From positions 1 through 64,000 of the forward strand of contig NZ_SRPE01000005.1 of assembly GCF_004785645.1 (NCBI RefSeq): a stretch of 64,000 nucleotides of DNA, read 5' to 3'. The stretch is from Empedobacter tilapiae. GTDB taxonomy: Bacteria; Bacteroidota; Bacteroidia; Flavobacteriales; Weeksellaceae. Below the pieces are notes generated by a model. It worked only from the letters and a program-made list of their open reading frames with translations, had not been told where the DNA came from and ran no database searches. A program made the translations under genes and the position numbers. This document shows positions 15,464-24,807 of this stretch, in pieces. How positions within the stretch are numbered: position 1 is the stretch's first letter; each line of letters opens with the position of its first letter.

Positions 15464-16525
15464 ATGACATTTGAACAAAGGATTTCAGCATTTAACGAAT
15501 TGGGGCAGTTTTTTAATTTTATTATAAATAATGATTTGATTAAAGACAAGAAACTGACAGAAAAATTCGAGAATTGGAAAGAAGAAGCTGAATATGCGGT
15601 GAGTGATGCAGAAGCCTATAACAATTGGTTTACAAAAGATAATATTACTTTAGCTTTGAAAAGTTGGGCAGAAGCTTTAACGGAAGAAAATTTATTAGCT
15701 TGGACGAAAGATTATCCATTTGCTGAAACACCAAAAAATGTTGGAATTATAATGGCTGGAAATTTACCTTTGGTCGGTTTTCATGATTTGCTTTCTGTTA
15801 TTATTTCTGGAAATAATGCGTTGATTAAAACTTCGTCTAAAGATGATAAATTAATCAAATTAGCGATAAAATATTTGTATTCGATTGATGAAGATTTCAA
15901 ATCGATTATTCAAACTGTTGAACGATTAGAAAATTTTGATGCAGTTATTGCAACAGGAAGTAATAATACGGCACGCTATTTTGAACAATATTTTGGTAAA
16001 GTTCCTAACATTATTCGTAAAAACAGAACTTCAATTGCGGTATTGAATGGTTTAGAAACTGATGAAGAGTTAAAAAAATTGGGTGACGATTTATTCATTT
16101 ATTTTGGATTAGGTTGTCGAAATGTAACTAAACTTTATGTAAAAGATGAAGCCCAATTACCAAAAATTTTCGAAGCTATTTTTTCTTATGGCAATGTGAT
16201 TAATCATCCTAAATATGCAAATAATTACGATTATAATCGTGCAATATTTTTGTTAGGAAAAGATGAATTTTTAGACAATAATTTTGTTCTAATGAAAAAA
16301 GATACATCTTTACATTCTCCAATTGCAGTTGTAAATTTTGAAGTTTATGAAGATGTAAATGATGTAAAAAATTATTTGATCGAAAATGAAGATCAAATAC
16401 AATGCGTGGTAGGAAACGATATGAAAGATAATCCGAATTATGTTGAATTTGGGCAAACACAATTCCCAAGATTAACCGATTACGCCGATAATATTGACAC
16501 GCTATTTTTTTTGGCTGAGTTGTAG
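15464..16525 (+). CDS. Acyl-CoA reductase family protein (LuxC-like)
   Basis: A 353-residue protein of the acyl-CoA reductase/aldehyde dehydrogenase-like superfamily. It has the nucleotide-binding region [18 protein letters not shown] near residue 95, the GSNNTARYF segment near 165, and [12 protein letters not shown] near 217 supplying the presumed catalytic cysteine. Members reduce activated fatty acyl groups to aldehydes; in Flavobacteriia the substrate is unknown. The divergent ferredoxin may be functionally linked, but that is inference. The gene ends at a good terminator. Confidence 0.88.
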   Translation: MTFEQRISAFNELGQFFNFIINNDLIKDKKLTEKFENWKEEAEYAVSDAEAYNNWFTKDNITLALKSWAEALTEENLLAWTKDYPFAETPKNVGIIMAGNLPLVGFHDLLSVIISGNNALIKTSSKDDKLIKLAIKYLYSIDEDFKSIIQTVERLENFDAVIATGSNNTARYFEQYFGKVPNIIRKNRTSIAVLNGLETDEELKKLGDDLFIYFGLGCRNVTKLYVKDEAQLPKIFEAIFSYGNVINHPKYANNYDYNRAIFLLGKDEFLDNNFVLMKKDTSLHSPIAVVNFEVYEDVNDVKNYLIENEDQIQCVVGNDMKDNPNYVEFGQTQFPRLTDYADNIDTLFFLAEL

Positions 16526-16582
16526 ATGTTAGAAAGCTAACATTTATATTTTAATGTCTTCGTCTTATATAAATACAAAAAG

Positions 16583-16605
16583 AGAATCCAAGGATTCTTT
16601 TTTTC
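16583..16605 (+). terminator. Terminator of the acyl-CoA reductase gene
   Basis: AGAATC (16583-16588) pairs with GATTCT (16593-16598) over a CAAG loop and is followed by a run of T residues. It lies about 60 bases past the stop codon. Confidence 0.75.
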
Positions 16606-16634
16606 TTTACGAATAATAGTACCCAATAGGCTAT

Positions 16635-16721
16635 TTATCCTTTCCATATGTCTCGGGAAATTACACAGACTTATTTTATCCTTTCCCGAGCGGGAGATTA
16701 CAAATGAGTGCATTTGTAATC
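16635..16721. repeat. Compound repeat with tandem units and a perfect 11-bp hairpin
   Basis: The unit TTATCCTTTCC...CGGGARATTACA occurs twice (16635-16665 and 16676-16702). CTCGGGAAA (16652-16660) and TTTCCCGAG (16682-16690) form a 9-bp inverted repeat. GATTACAAATG (16696-16706) and CATTTGTAATC (16711-16721) form a perfect 11-bp stem with an AGTG loop. The look is that of a REP-like palindromic element. No transposase is present in the window, so its source is unknown. The rest of the 16526-16819 gap holds only the two terminators. Confidence 0.5.
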
Positions 16722-16762
16722 AAATCTTAGTTATTGAAGCGTTAATAAAAATTAAATATTAT

Positions 16763-16800
16763 AAAAAAGGTATCACTTTCAAAAAAAATGATACCTTTTA
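16763..16800 (-). terminator. Terminator of the outer-membrane receptor gene
   Basis: AAAAGGTATCA (16765-16775) pairs with TGATACCTTTT (16789-16799) around a 13-base loop, with a T run on the minus strand. It lies 20 bases past the stop codon at 16820. Confidence 0.8.
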
Positions 16801-16819
16801 TAAATAAAATTAACTATAC

Positions 16820-18910
16820 TTAAAACGTTGCTGCTCCTGCAGTTTTATTTTCTAATTTTCGATTGATATTTGTTTTCTTACCTGTAGCAAAATCAAAGCT
16901 CAAACCAACTACAAACATCGATTTGTTGTCCCAAATTTTCCCTACACGAGAATAATCCACATATTGTTTATCCATCGTTTTTTGCTTGTAAGTCGACGGC
17001 ATTCCAATCCAATACATTCCAGTAGAAAAAGTCCAATTATTGTATTTATAACTCGCAAAAGCATGGTTCATGTTTTCTTGTGTGTACAACAAAGCTCCGC
17101 CCAGCGTGTAATACGGAATATTAAATTGATAATCTACACGAAAGTTTTTGTAAACAGATGATAATGCAAAATAATTTCCGATATAATCATTCTTCAATAT
17201 TCTACCATCTTTCGTTTTGAAACGTTCTGTTGCTGGCGCTACATTCACTTTTACAGTTAAAATATCTGTTCCAAAAGGTTTGATAGAACCTGTAATTTGA
17301 ACACCGTAACGTTGCGAATTTTGAGCATTTTCGTAGGTTAATTTATACCCTTCTACATTTCCATTGATGATATTTTGCAAATACAATTGATTGATCGGAT
17401 CTTTCGTAAAATGATAAAATGCGTTTGTATTTAAATCAAAATATTTTGAATTGAAGGAATAAATCAAATTATTTCCAAACGATTTCTGAATTGTTAAATA
17501 CGGATTTCCTTCTTGTGTAATATTTTCCACAACCTGAATCACGTTTTTACTCAATGCCGAATTCCAAGGACTTGTTGGTTTATATGAACTCGAAAAACGT
17601 AAATTTTGATTCTTCGCTAATTCATAACCCAATACTAATTTTGGTGTAAACGTCCACGTATCTGTGTTTGTATCTTCATTCTTGTTATGAACATTCGTCA
17701 ATCCAACACCCAAACGATACGATAACTTTTTCACTTTCCCAGAATATTCAGAATAGATATATTGTTCTAAATAATTTACTTTATTATTCGAAGGACCATT
17801 TAAGTTTTCTAATTTATTATCAATTGAATTATTCGAAATTCGATAACCTGAATTTAATTTTCCTTTCTCGAAACTATGTGTATGCGCTATTTCTCCTACA
17901 ATTCCTTTTTGATCAGCTTCTAAATTTGTCAAATAATTATATTGTTCAGTTCCTAATACAGTTTCCCATTCTCGCGTTTCGTCAATCGATTTGGTTGTAT
18001 ACATTGATCCTACAACATTTAAACTTAACTCATCTTTCTTTCCTAATTTTCTCGAATAATAAAGATCTAATGTTGGTTTTGAATAATTAGAATTAGAATG
18101 TTTGTAGGTTGAATGATTGTTTAATAAACTATTTTGATAAAACAAGCTTGTTCCATTCGCATAAGCAAAACTCGAACTGATATTCATATCCAACTTTGCT
18201 TGAAAAGCATATTTATCCGAATCCGAATTGGTATATCGCAATGCAATCGTTTGATCTGTATATCCAAAATATTCGTTGCGCTGATTTTCTGTTCTGTAAT
18301 GAATATTATTTAAGTTATAATCATAAATATTCATCGAAGTACGATCTTTATAATCTCTAAAATATATATAATATTCCAATCCAAAATTATTTTTACCTTT
18401 CGTAAAATTCGCATAAGCAGATCCATTTACAAAACCTGTAGATAAAGCTGAACTAATATCCGCTCCATACACATAACCATTTTCTGGATTTCGAGTAATC
18501 AAATTTACCACCTGATCTGCACGATTTGCATAACGCGCTGGTGGAATATCAAAATATTCAACACGAACCACATCTTGCGGTTTCACAGCACGTATTTGAT
18601 TATCTGTTGCCTCAGTTCCATTAATCAATAATAAAGTCTTTCCGCCTTTTGTACTCTGTATTGTATTCGAAATTGGATCAACTTGTAGTTCTGGTAACGT
18701 ATTCAATAAATCTTTTGCGTAGCGCGCTTTTTCCAGTGCTTCTTTATCGAAGGTATAAACTGCTTTGTCCGCAAACATTTTTTTACGTTGAGATTGAACC
18801 AAAACTTCTTTTATTTCAATTGGATTATAGTCAGTTGAATCTTGTTTTTCGTCTTGTCCAAAAGCAAAAATTCCTGATAATGTAACAGCAAGTACAAAAA
18901 ATTTCTTCAT
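16820..18910 (-). CDS. TonB-dependent receptor-like outer-membrane beta-barrel protein
   Basis: A 696-residue protein with a signal peptide (MKKFFVLAVTLSGIFAFGQ). A plug-like domain covers about residues 30-150, with ALEKARYAKDLLNTLPELQV, LLLINGTEA and RVEYFDIPPARYANRADQVVNLIT. A long alternating beta-strand barrel follows, rich in Tyr, Asn and Gly. It lacks the N-terminal carboxypeptidase-like domain of many Bacteroidota receptors and has no recognisable TonB box. Neither a SusD partner nor other uptake genes lie nearby, so the ligand cannot be guessed. It is monocistronic, with its own terminator. Confidence 0.85.
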   Translation of the reverse strand: MKKFFVLAVTLSGIFAFGQDEKQDSTDYNPIEIKEVLVQSQRKKMFADKAVYTFDKEALEKARYAKDLLNTLPELQVDPISNTIQSTKGGKTLLLINGTEATDNQIRAVKPQDVVRVEYFDIPPARYANRADQVVNLITRNPENGYVYGADISSALSTGFVNGSAYANFTKGKNNFGLEYYIYFRDYKDRTSMNIYDYNLNNIHYRTENQRNEYFGYTDQTIALRYTNSDSDKYAFQAKLDMNISSSFAYANGTSLFYQNSLLNNHSTYKHSNSNYSKPTLDLYYSRKLGKKDELSLNVVGSMYTTKSIDETREWETVLGTEQYNYLTNLEADQKGIVGEIAHTHSFEKGKLNSGYRISNNSIDNKLENLNGPSNNKVNYLEQYIYSEYSGKVKKLSYRLGVGLTNVHNKNEDTNTDTWTFTPKLVLGYELAKNQNLRFSSSYKPTSPWNSALSKNVIQVVENITQEGNPYLTIQKSFGNNLIYSFNSKYFDLNTNAFYHFTKDPINQLYLQNIINGNVEGYKLTYENAQNSQRYGVQITGSIKPFGTDILTVKVNVAPATERFKTKDGRILKNDYIGNYFALSSVYKNFRVDYQFNIPYYTLGGALLYTQENMNHAFASYKYNNWTFSTGMYWIGMPSTYKQKTMDKQYVDYSRVGKIWDNKSMFVVGLSFDFATGKKTNINRKLENKTAGAATF

Positions 18911-19020
18911 GGTTAATTCTATTATTAATAATTAGTGTTGTAATAGTGACGCAGAAATAACAAATATGTTACATAAGGTTTGCAATTATTTTTTGATAAC
19001 TTTACACTAAACAAGATTTT

Positions 19021-19461
19021 TTGAGTTTGAAAAAATTAATTCTTTTTATTGCACTCTTTACAAGTTTCAATTTATTATATGCACAAGAACAAGCCCAACG
19101 TTCGTTGACAGAATATCGTGTCGAAAGTTTTCAAACGTCTTTAGTTACAAAAAAAATGCTGTATGATTGGCTGGGAAAATGGGACAATGTTTTGTATACG
19201 GAAAACAATCAAATTTTATTAGTTTGGTCAAATAAAAATATCATTAATGAATCAAATGAAACCTTTACTTTAATTGCTTCGAGCATAGAAAATGGAGAAG
19301 AAATGTACGGAACAGTTCAGGTTTTGACAAGTAAAAAACAAGATGCTTTAGCTAAAGATTCACCTTTTAGAGAATATTTAAACGAGTTTCTAAAAACCAT
19401 TTCGAAGAAAGAAAATAAAAGTAAAAAGTTTTATAAAGAATATATAAAGATGGTGTATTAA
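19021..19461 (+). CDS. Small exported protein of unknown function
   Basis: A 146-residue protein beginning at a TTG codon (19021). It has a signal peptide (MSLKKLILFIALFTSFNLLYAQ) and a Lys-rich C-terminus. An alternative start within the next few codons is not available without losing the basic n-region. The central segment reads WLGKWDNVLYTENNQILLVW. I do not recognise a family. It shares a bidirectional terminator with ftsY. Confidence 0.65.
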   Translation: MSLKKLILFIALFTSFNLLYAQEQAQRSLTEYRVESFQTSLVTKKMLYDWLGKWDNVLYTENNQILLVWSNKNIINESNETFTLIASSIENGEEMYGTVQVLTSKKQDALAKDSPFREYLNEFLKTISKKENKSKKFYKEYIKMVY

Positions 19462-19482
19462 TTCACTTGTAATCATTAAAAC

Positions 19483-19515
19483 AAAAAAATCCTTCAAGAA
19501 AACTTGAAGGATTTA
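19483..19515. terminator. Bidirectional terminator between the exported protein and ftsY
   Basis: AATCCTTCAAG pairs with CTTGAAGGATT (19489-19498 with 19503-19513) around an AAAA loop. An A run precedes it, giving a T run for ftsY on the minus strand. Confidence 0.85.
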
Positions 19516-19537
19516 TATTTTATAGAAATTGAATTTC

Positions 19538-20500
19538 TTAATTATTGCGTTTAAAAAAAGAATCGACAAACTCCATTTTATTGAAAGCTTGCAAATCATT
19601 GATTCCTTCACCAACACCAATGTATTTAACTGGAATCTGAAATTGATCTGAAATTCCAATTACTACTCCTCCTTTTGCTGTTCCATCTAATTTTGTAACT
19701 GCTAAAGAAGAAACTTCTGTTGCTTGTGTAAATTGTTTCGCTTGCTCAAAAGCATTTTGACCTGTAGATCCATCTAACACTAACAAAACTTCGTGAGGTG
19801 CATCTGGAATTACCTTTTGCATAACACGTTTTATTTTTGTTAACTCGTTCATCAAGTTTATTTTATTGTGCAAACGTCCTGCTGTATCAATCAAAACAAC
19901 ATCTGCATTTTGCGCAACTGCCGACTGAATGGTATCAAATGCAACCGAAGCAGGATCAGAACCCATTGCTTGTTTTACAATTGGAACACCTGCACGCTCC
20001 GACCAAATTACCAATTGATCTACAGCCGCCGCACGAAACGTATCTGCCGCTCCAAGAACTACTTTAAGTCCTTGTGATTTGAATTGAGAAGCCAACTTAC
20101 CAATCGTCGTCGTTTTCCCTACTCCATTTACTCCGACCACCATAATAACGTATGGTACATCTTTCTTTGGAATCGAAAAACCATTTGTATCTTCAATATT
20201 ATTTTCGGAAAGTAAGCCTGCAATTTCTTCGCGAAGAATTAAATCTAACTCAGAAGTAGAAACATATTTATCACGTTCTACACGTTCTTCTATTCGGCGA
20301 ATAATTTTGATCGTTGTTTCAACACCGACATCAGAAGAAATTAATACTTCTTCTAAATCATCTAAAACCTCATCGTCTACTTTAGATTTACCTACTACAG
20401 CACGACTGATTTTATCAAATAGAGAAGTTTTAGATTTTTCTAATCCTTCATCTAATTTTTCTTTGCTTTCTTTACCTAATATCTTTTTGAACCAACTCAT
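19538..20500 (-). CDS. ftsY: Signal recognition particle receptor FtsY
   Basis: The SRP receptor GTPase that docks ribosome-nascent chain-SRP complexes at SecYEG. The 320 residues comprise an N domain and a G domain. G-domain motifs are GVNGVGKTTTIGKLA (P-loop, about 122-136), DTFRAAAVDQL, DTAGRLHN and TKLDGTAKGG. The acidic A domain of E. coli FtsY is nearly absent, as in other Bacteroidota, so membrane binding probably uses the amphipathic N-terminal helix (MSWFKKILGKESKEKL). It follows the rpmB-rpmG-DUF4295 genes, but a terminator lies between, so its expression may depend on read-through or a separate promoter. Confidence 0.97.
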   Translation of the reverse strand: MSWFKKILGKESKEKLDEGLEKSKTSLFDKISRAVVGKSKVDDEVLDDLEEVLISSDVGVETTIKIIRRIEERVERDKYVSTSELDLILREEIAGLLSENNIEDTNGFSIPKKDVPYVIMVVGVNGVGKTTTIGKLASQFKSQGLKVVLGAADTFRAAAVDQLVIWSERAGVPIVKQAMGSDPASVAFDTIQSAVAQNADVVLIDTAGRLHNKINLMNELTKIKRVMQKVIPDAPHEVLLVLDGSTGQNAFEQAKQFTQATEVSSLAVTKLDGTAKGGVVIGISDQFQIPVKYIGVGEGINDLQAFNKMEFVDSFFKRNN

Positions 20501-20554
20501 TAATAAGCTAAATTTCTTAAAATTTTGTACGAAGATACATAAAATATAAGGAAA

Positions 20555-20583
20555 TAAAAAAGCCGCCTAAAAACGAGGCAGCT
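20555..20583 (-). terminator. Terminator between the DUF4295 gene and ftsY
   Basis: On the minus strand AGCTGCCT pairs with AGGCGGCT (20583-20576 with 20568-20561, one wobble) and a T run follows. It would separate ribosomal gene transcripts from ftsY or attenuate them. Confidence 0.75.
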
Positions 20584-20624
20584 CAATTAACCTTAAATAT
20601 TTTTTGTTAAGGTGATAACTCAAA

Positions 20625-20774
20625 TTATTTCGCGAAGAAAGAATCTGCTTCATCAGCGTTAACTACTTTTTCAACAAATACGTAAGCTCCAGATTTTGGA
20701 GATTTTACCATTTTGATAACTTTGGTCATTTTTTTAGACCCAGTTTGTAGGGTTGCTACCGTTTTCTTTGCCAT
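20625..20774 (-). CDS. DUF4295 family small basic protein
   Basis: A 49-residue lysine-rich protein (MAKKTVATLQTGSKKMTKVI at the start, ADSFFAK at the end). It belongs to the DUF4295 family, found in Bacteroidota almost always just after rpmB and rpmG. The context and basic composition suggest a ribosome-associated role, but its function is unknown to me. It begins 14 bases after rpmG. Confidence 0.88.
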   Translation of the reverse strand: MAKKTVATLQTGSKKMTKVIKMVKSPKSGAYVFVEKVVNADEADSFFAK

Positions 20775-20788
20775 CGTCTAAAATTTTA

Positions 20789-20971
20789 TTATTTAATCTC
20801 CTTGTGAATTGTATACTTTTTCAATACTGCGTTGTATTTTTTCAACTCAATACGATCTGGAGTATTTTTTTTGTTTTTAGTTGTGATATAACGAGACATT
20901 CCTGGCATACCACTTTCTTTATGCTCTGTACATTCTAAAATAACCTGTACTCTGTTTCCTTTTTTTGCCAT
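20789..20971 (-). CDS. rpmG: 50S ribosomal protein L33
   Basis: A 60-residue large-subunit protein ([17 protein letters not shown]). Only one cysteine is present, so it lacks the CxxC pairs and is the zinc-independent form. It lies 11 bases after rpmB. The length is normal for Bacteroidota L33. Confidence 0.95.
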   Translation of the reverse strand: MAKKGNRVQVILECTEHKESGMPGMSRYITTKNKKNTPDRIELKKYNAVLKKYTIHKEIK

Positions 20972-20982
20972 GGTGTCTTAAA

Positions 20983-21219
20983 TTATTTGATTAAACCTTC
21001 TTTACGTGCACGTTTAACAGCCTCATCAACTCCTAATTTGTTGATTGTTTTTAAACCGTGTGCAGAAACTCTTAATGTAATCCACTCACCAGTTTCTGGC
21101 ATAAAAAATCTCTTTTTGAACAAATTCACTTCAAAAGTGCGTTTTGTTTTATTATTAGCATGAGAAACATTGTTTCCCACTAATCTCTTCTTACCTGTAA
21201 TTTGACAAATTTTTGACAT
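20983..21219 (-). CDS. rpmB: 50S ribosomal protein L28
   Basis: A 78-residue large-subunit protein starting MSKICQITGKKRLVGNNVSH, with the conserved ITLRVSAHGLKTI segment. It is the first gene of the rpmB-rpmG-DUF4295 unit. The upstream 80 bases contain GTTACTTTG, a one-base-short version of the -7 consensus, close to the start. It has one cysteine and no zinc-binding pairs. Confidence 0.95.
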   Translation of the reverse strand: MSKICQITGKKRLVGNNVSHANNKTKRTFEVNLFKKRFFMPETGEWITLRVSAHGLKTINKLGVDEAVKRARKEGLIK

Positions 21220-21301
21220 CTTATTTTGTATTGTCCTATTTTAAACGGAGTGCAAAGTAACAAATTATATATTACTTATACAACTCTTTAGGTTATTAAT
21301 T

Positions 21302-22957
21302 TTATATTTTTTTCTTATTTTGTTTATATAACAACTTCTGCGCAAGAGTATAAGCCAAGATAATTCCCATTACCAACAGCGCTATCCTCGCGATTACATC
21401 GCCATATTTTGTATAAAACGTTAATTCACTATTCATTAAAATTGTACCATTTAAGGCACCCTGCTCTCCATATGGTAAAGACTTCATTATATCTCCTCGC
21501 TGATTAACGAAAGCCGAAATACCTGAATTTGCAGATCTAACGATAGCGCGTCTATTTTCAATAGCTCTCAAATTACCATATAATAGCAATTGACGATGAC
21601 CATCGGTAGAGCCCCACCAAGAATCGTTGGTCATTGTGAATATAACATTTGCGCCTTCTCTCACATATTCTGTTGTATAGTCTCCGTAAATAGATTCGTA
21701 ACATATAACCGGAGCAACAGTAGCGTTGTTTGTTTTATTCTTGAAAACAGAACGATGAGGTTGAATCCCCAACGTTTTTGTTGTGCCGCCAAAGTTAAGC
21801 ATAAATTCTCCAATAATTGGCATTAAAATGTTTCGATATGGAAAAATTTCTACTCCAGGTACTAATTTACTCTTATGATAAACTTCTATCGAATCGTTTC
21901 CACTTATCTGCAAAGCTGAGTTATAAGCATCGTACCACGTAATTCCATCTCTCATAACAGATGCCGTTTCCGATGCTAAAGATTGCATTGGATAAATTCG
22001 CATAATTGATGCTCCTGTTACAAAATGTAAATCTTTTTTGGTTTTTGTCCATTGCTGAATGTCTTGTATAATTAAATCATCATACATATTATCAAAAATC
22101 AAGGCAGATGATCCAGGTACAGCAGTTTCTGGCGCGACAACGAATTGAGTTTTTGGTTGAATGTTTTTCAATGCCAATTGTTTCAATTCATCATAAATCT
22201 GCAATCCATCTTTCATATACTTTTCGTTATATGGATCAAGATCTGGTTGAAGAATTAATACATCCAGTGCTTTTCCTTTTTCTTCGTAATTCGCATAAAT
22301 AATATAAGAAATCCCAATTGGAACAGCGATTAATAATCCAGCATAAATACCTAATTTGTTTAGATATCTCATTTCTTTCTTATTAATATAAGCTGTCAAA
22401 TAATAGAATACTGTAATATTAACTAACCAAATCCAAAGTGCTCCTCCAAAAGTTCCTGTGTACTCGTACCATTGTACCCATTCGTAATATTTTGCAAAAC
22501 CATTTCCTAGGTTAAACCAAGGCCAAGTTAGTTCCCAATTCAAGGTTAGCTTGTCAAAACTCATCCAAATCGCAGGAAGAAAAATCAGTCCATATAAATT
22601 ACCAGCTTTTGTTTTAACAACATGATACAATTGAAAAACAATTGACATAAACAACGAATTCGCTACAACGGGAATCAAATAAGCACTCCACGAATTGTGC
22701 AAATCTCCATTTGCGTCCGTTTCTTGTGCATAATGCAACCACCAAATTACAATCGCATTCCAAATAAAGAAAGCTAAAAACGAAAGTCCGAAAATTTTAC
22801 GTCCTTTTTTCTTGAATTCTGCGCGTTGCGCGATTTGATGTTCTGCCAACATCAAGGGGACAAATCCTATAAATAATAACAATGGAAAACCATGCGAAGG
22901 CCAACCAGCTGTTAATAATAATCCTGATAAGATTGCGTATGCAATGTATTTTTTCAT
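21302..22957 (-). CDS. lnt: Apolipoprotein N-acyltransferase
   Basis: An inner-membrane enzyme that adds the third acyl chain to lipoproteins in the periplasm. The 551 residues have an N-terminal set of membrane helices (about residues 1-225), a periplasmic nitrilase-like domain and a C-terminal helix with a lysine-rich tail. Catalytic residues are Glu277 (APETAVPG), Lys362 (HKSKLVPG) and Cys419 (VICYES). The second hydrophobic segment and the QWYEYTG loop are typical. A TAAATTTG -7 box ends 4 bases before the ATG, suggesting a leaderless or near-leaderless transcript. Lipoproteins encoded in this window (29237, 36516, 60428) are expected substrates. Confidence 0.95.
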   Translation of the reverse strand: MKKYIAYAILSGLLLTAGWPSHGFPLLLFIGFVPLMLAEHQIAQRAEFKKKGRKIFGLSFLAFFIWNAIVIWWLHYAQETDANGDLHNSWSAYLIPVVANSLFMSIVFQLYHVVKTKAGNLYGLIFLPAIWMSFDKLTLNWELTWPWFNLGNGFAKYYEWVQWYEYTGTFGGALWIWLVNITVFYYLTAYINKKEMRYLNKLGIYAGLLIAVPIGISYIIYANYEEKGKALDVLILQPDLDPYNEKYMKDGLQIYDELKQLALKNIQPKTQFVVAPETAVPGSSALIFDNMYDDLIIQDIQQWTKTKKDLHFVTGASIMRIYPMQSLASETASVMRDGITWYDAYNSALQISGNDSIEVYHKSKLVPGVEIFPYRNILMPIIGEFMLNFGGTTKTLGIQPHRSVFKNKTNNATVAPVICYESIYGDYTTEYVREGANVIFTMTNDSWWGSTDGHRQLLLYGNLRAIENRRAIVRSANSGISAFVNQRGDIMKSLPYGEQGALNGTILMNSELTFYTKYGDVIARIALLVMGIILAYTLAQKLLYKQNKKKI

Positions 22958-23032
22958 GTCACAAATTTATAATTTCATCATTCAATAACCGATGATATTT
23001 GTTTGGAATATTTTATAAATCATTTTGGATGA

Positions 23033-23090
23033 GAACTTGAAACAAGTTCAAGTTGACTTTCCTTATCATGTTGAACTCGTTTTCGTCACT
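23033..23090. repeat. Short hairpin repeat pair between lnt and the M1 peptidase
   Basis: GAACTTG-AAA-CAAGTTC (23033-23049) is a perfect 7-bp hairpin. It is followed by CATGTTGAACTCGTTTTCG (from 23068), which resembles the other half of the same motif family. From memory, related hairpins (GAAACAAGTTCA cores near CATG/TGAAC) are scattered through Bacteroidota genomes. There is no T run, so terminator function is doubtful, although it lies between the lnt promoter and the peptidase 3' end. Confidence 0.4.
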
Positions 23091-23093
23091 CTT

Positions 23094-24746
23094 TTAGTGT
23101 GATTCGATAATTCCTTCCTCTTTTATATAATAATTTGGATCTATTATTATATCTATTATTTTATTCAATTTATTATCATTTAAAGTTTGCCAATTAGTCG
23201 TTGGATTGATTGTTACTTCAGAATCTTTCAAACGTAACGGCATTGCAAATCCATCCACAACATTTGTATAGCGATATTCAACTTTGTTTCCATTTTGTTT
23301 AAGCTCTAAAGTCGGGACTTTAATTGTTCTAAGATATTGATTGAAAAAAGCATTCAAATTTAATCCAGAAAACTTCGCAATATAATTTTCTATTTGTTCT
23401 GTAGTTACAGTTTGATGATAAAATTCTTTGTTTAATCCACGTAACATTTGTCTGAATTTTTCATCATTATTCATCCACGTTCTCAACGTGTGAATCATAT
23501 TTGCACCTTTATAGTACATATCGCCACTACCTTCTTGGTTTACGCCATACACGCCGATAATTGGAATATCATTTTGGATTGCTTTTCTTGTTCCACGTAC
23601 ATATTCACTTGCAGCATCTTTTCCATGATAAGTTTCTGTAAACAAAGTTTCCGAATAAGCCGTAAACGCTTCGTGAATCCACATATCTGCCACATCTTTT
23701 TCTGTAATATTATTTCCAAACCATTCGTGACCAGCTTCATGAACAATAATAAAATCCCATTTCAATCCCCAACCAGAACCTGATAAATCACGACCTAAAT
23801 AACCATTCTCAAATTTATTTCCGTACGCAATTCCAGATTGATGTTCCATTCCCAAATGCGGCGATTCAACAATCTTGAAAGAATCTTCGTAAAAAGGATA
23901 AGGTCCAAACCAATGTTCAAAACTTTTCAACATTAATTTTGCTTGTTCAAACTGCGATTTTGCTTTATCTATATTATAATCTAACACATAATAATCTAAA
24001 TCCAATTTACCTTTTTCGCCTTCAAAAGTATCTTTGAAATTGACATAATGTCCGATATATGGAATAATGTTATAATTATTGATTGGATTAACAACTTTCC
24101 ATGTAGAAGTTGTTTTACCATTTTTCTCTTTTTTAGAAACTAATCGTCCATTCCCTACTCCAACTAAATCTTTTGGCGTAATAATTTCCAATTCCATTCC
24201 ATTATCTGGCTTATCTCCTAAATAATCTTTGTTCGGAAACCAAGCACTTGCACCCAATCCTTGTACCGCAACAGACATCCAATCGCGATCTTTTTCATCT
24301 TTCACAAAAATCCAACCGCCGTCCCAAGGTGCTTTCACTGCAACACGAGGATTTCCGTTATATTCTAATTCTAATTGATTTGAAGTATTCTTGATATTTT
24401 TTCCGACATTAATAAAATAGACATTTCCGTCACGTTTGAAATCAGAAATTTTCTTTCCATTCAATTTTACAGCCGAAATCATCATCGGATCTTGTAAATC
24501 TATCTGCAATAAATCTGATTGTTGAGGAGCTGTTTTATCAAATGTAATTGTCGTTTTTCCTTTTATCAATTTTGACTGATAATCTGGCTCTACACTTATT
24601 TTATATTTTTTGACATCCCACCAATTACGAAATTCATTATTTGTTCCGCGAAGCGAATCTTGTCGCGTAAATTCTTCTTTGTGAGTAAGTACTTGAGCAT
24701 TGGTTGTTATCGAAATCAAGCCAAGTAATAGTACTAATTTCTTCAT
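23094..24746 (-). CDS. M1 family metallopeptidase (aminopeptidase)
   Basis: An exported zinc aminopeptidase of about 550 residues with a signal peptide (MKKLVLLLGLISITTNAQ). The M1 active site is HEAGH (about 334-338) with the third zinc ligand Glu in HEAFTAYSE, 19 residues after the second His. The upstream GMEHQSGIAYG is the family's GxMEN-equivalent exopeptidase motif, here with MEH. The N-terminal beta domain and a short C-terminal region are present, so it is the compact form. An in-frame ATG two codons upstream (24752) is equally possible; MKK is chosen because it is usual for exported proteins here. A TATTTTTG -7 box lies at 24773-24766. Confidence 0.92.
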   Translation of the reverse strand: MKKLVLLLGLISITTNAQVLTHKEEFTRQDSLRGTNNEFRNWWDVKKYKISVEPDYQSKLIKGKTTITFDKTAPQQSDLLQIDLQDPMMISAVKLNGKKISDFKRDGNVYFINVGKNIKNTSNQLELEYNGNPRVAVKAPWDGGWIFVKDEKDRDWMSVAVQGLGASAWFPNKDYLGDKPDNGMELEIITPKDLVGVGNGRLVSKKEKNGKTTSTWKVVNPINNYNIIPYIGHYVNFKDTFEGEKGKLDLDYYVLDYNIDKAKSQFEQAKLMLKSFEHWFGPYPFYEDSFKIVESPHLGMEHQSGIAYGNKFENGYLGRDLSGSGWGLKWDFIIVHEAGHEWFGNNITEKDVADMWIHEAFTAYSETLFTETYHGKDAASEYVRGTRKAIQNDIPIIGVYGVNQEGSGDMYYKGANMIHTLRTWMNNDEKFRQMLRGLNKEFYHQTVTTEQIENYIAKFSGLNLNAFFNQYLRTIKVPTLELKQNGNKVEYRYTNVVDGFAMPLRLKDSEVTINPTTNWQTLNDNKLNKIIDIIIDPNYYIKEEGIIESH

Positions 24747-24807
24747 AGTCATTTTTAAAACATATCAAAAATAAGATTATATATTTGATAAATAAGCTCA
24801 AAAATCT

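Noticed and set aside
16526-16819. CRISPR-like repeats
   Set aside because: Only two imperfect units without regular spacers; the palindromic structure fits a REP-like element better.
17668-18090. 140-residue plus-strand ORF
   Set aside because: Antisense to the outer-membrane receptor gene; composition reflects reverse reading of beta-barrel codons.
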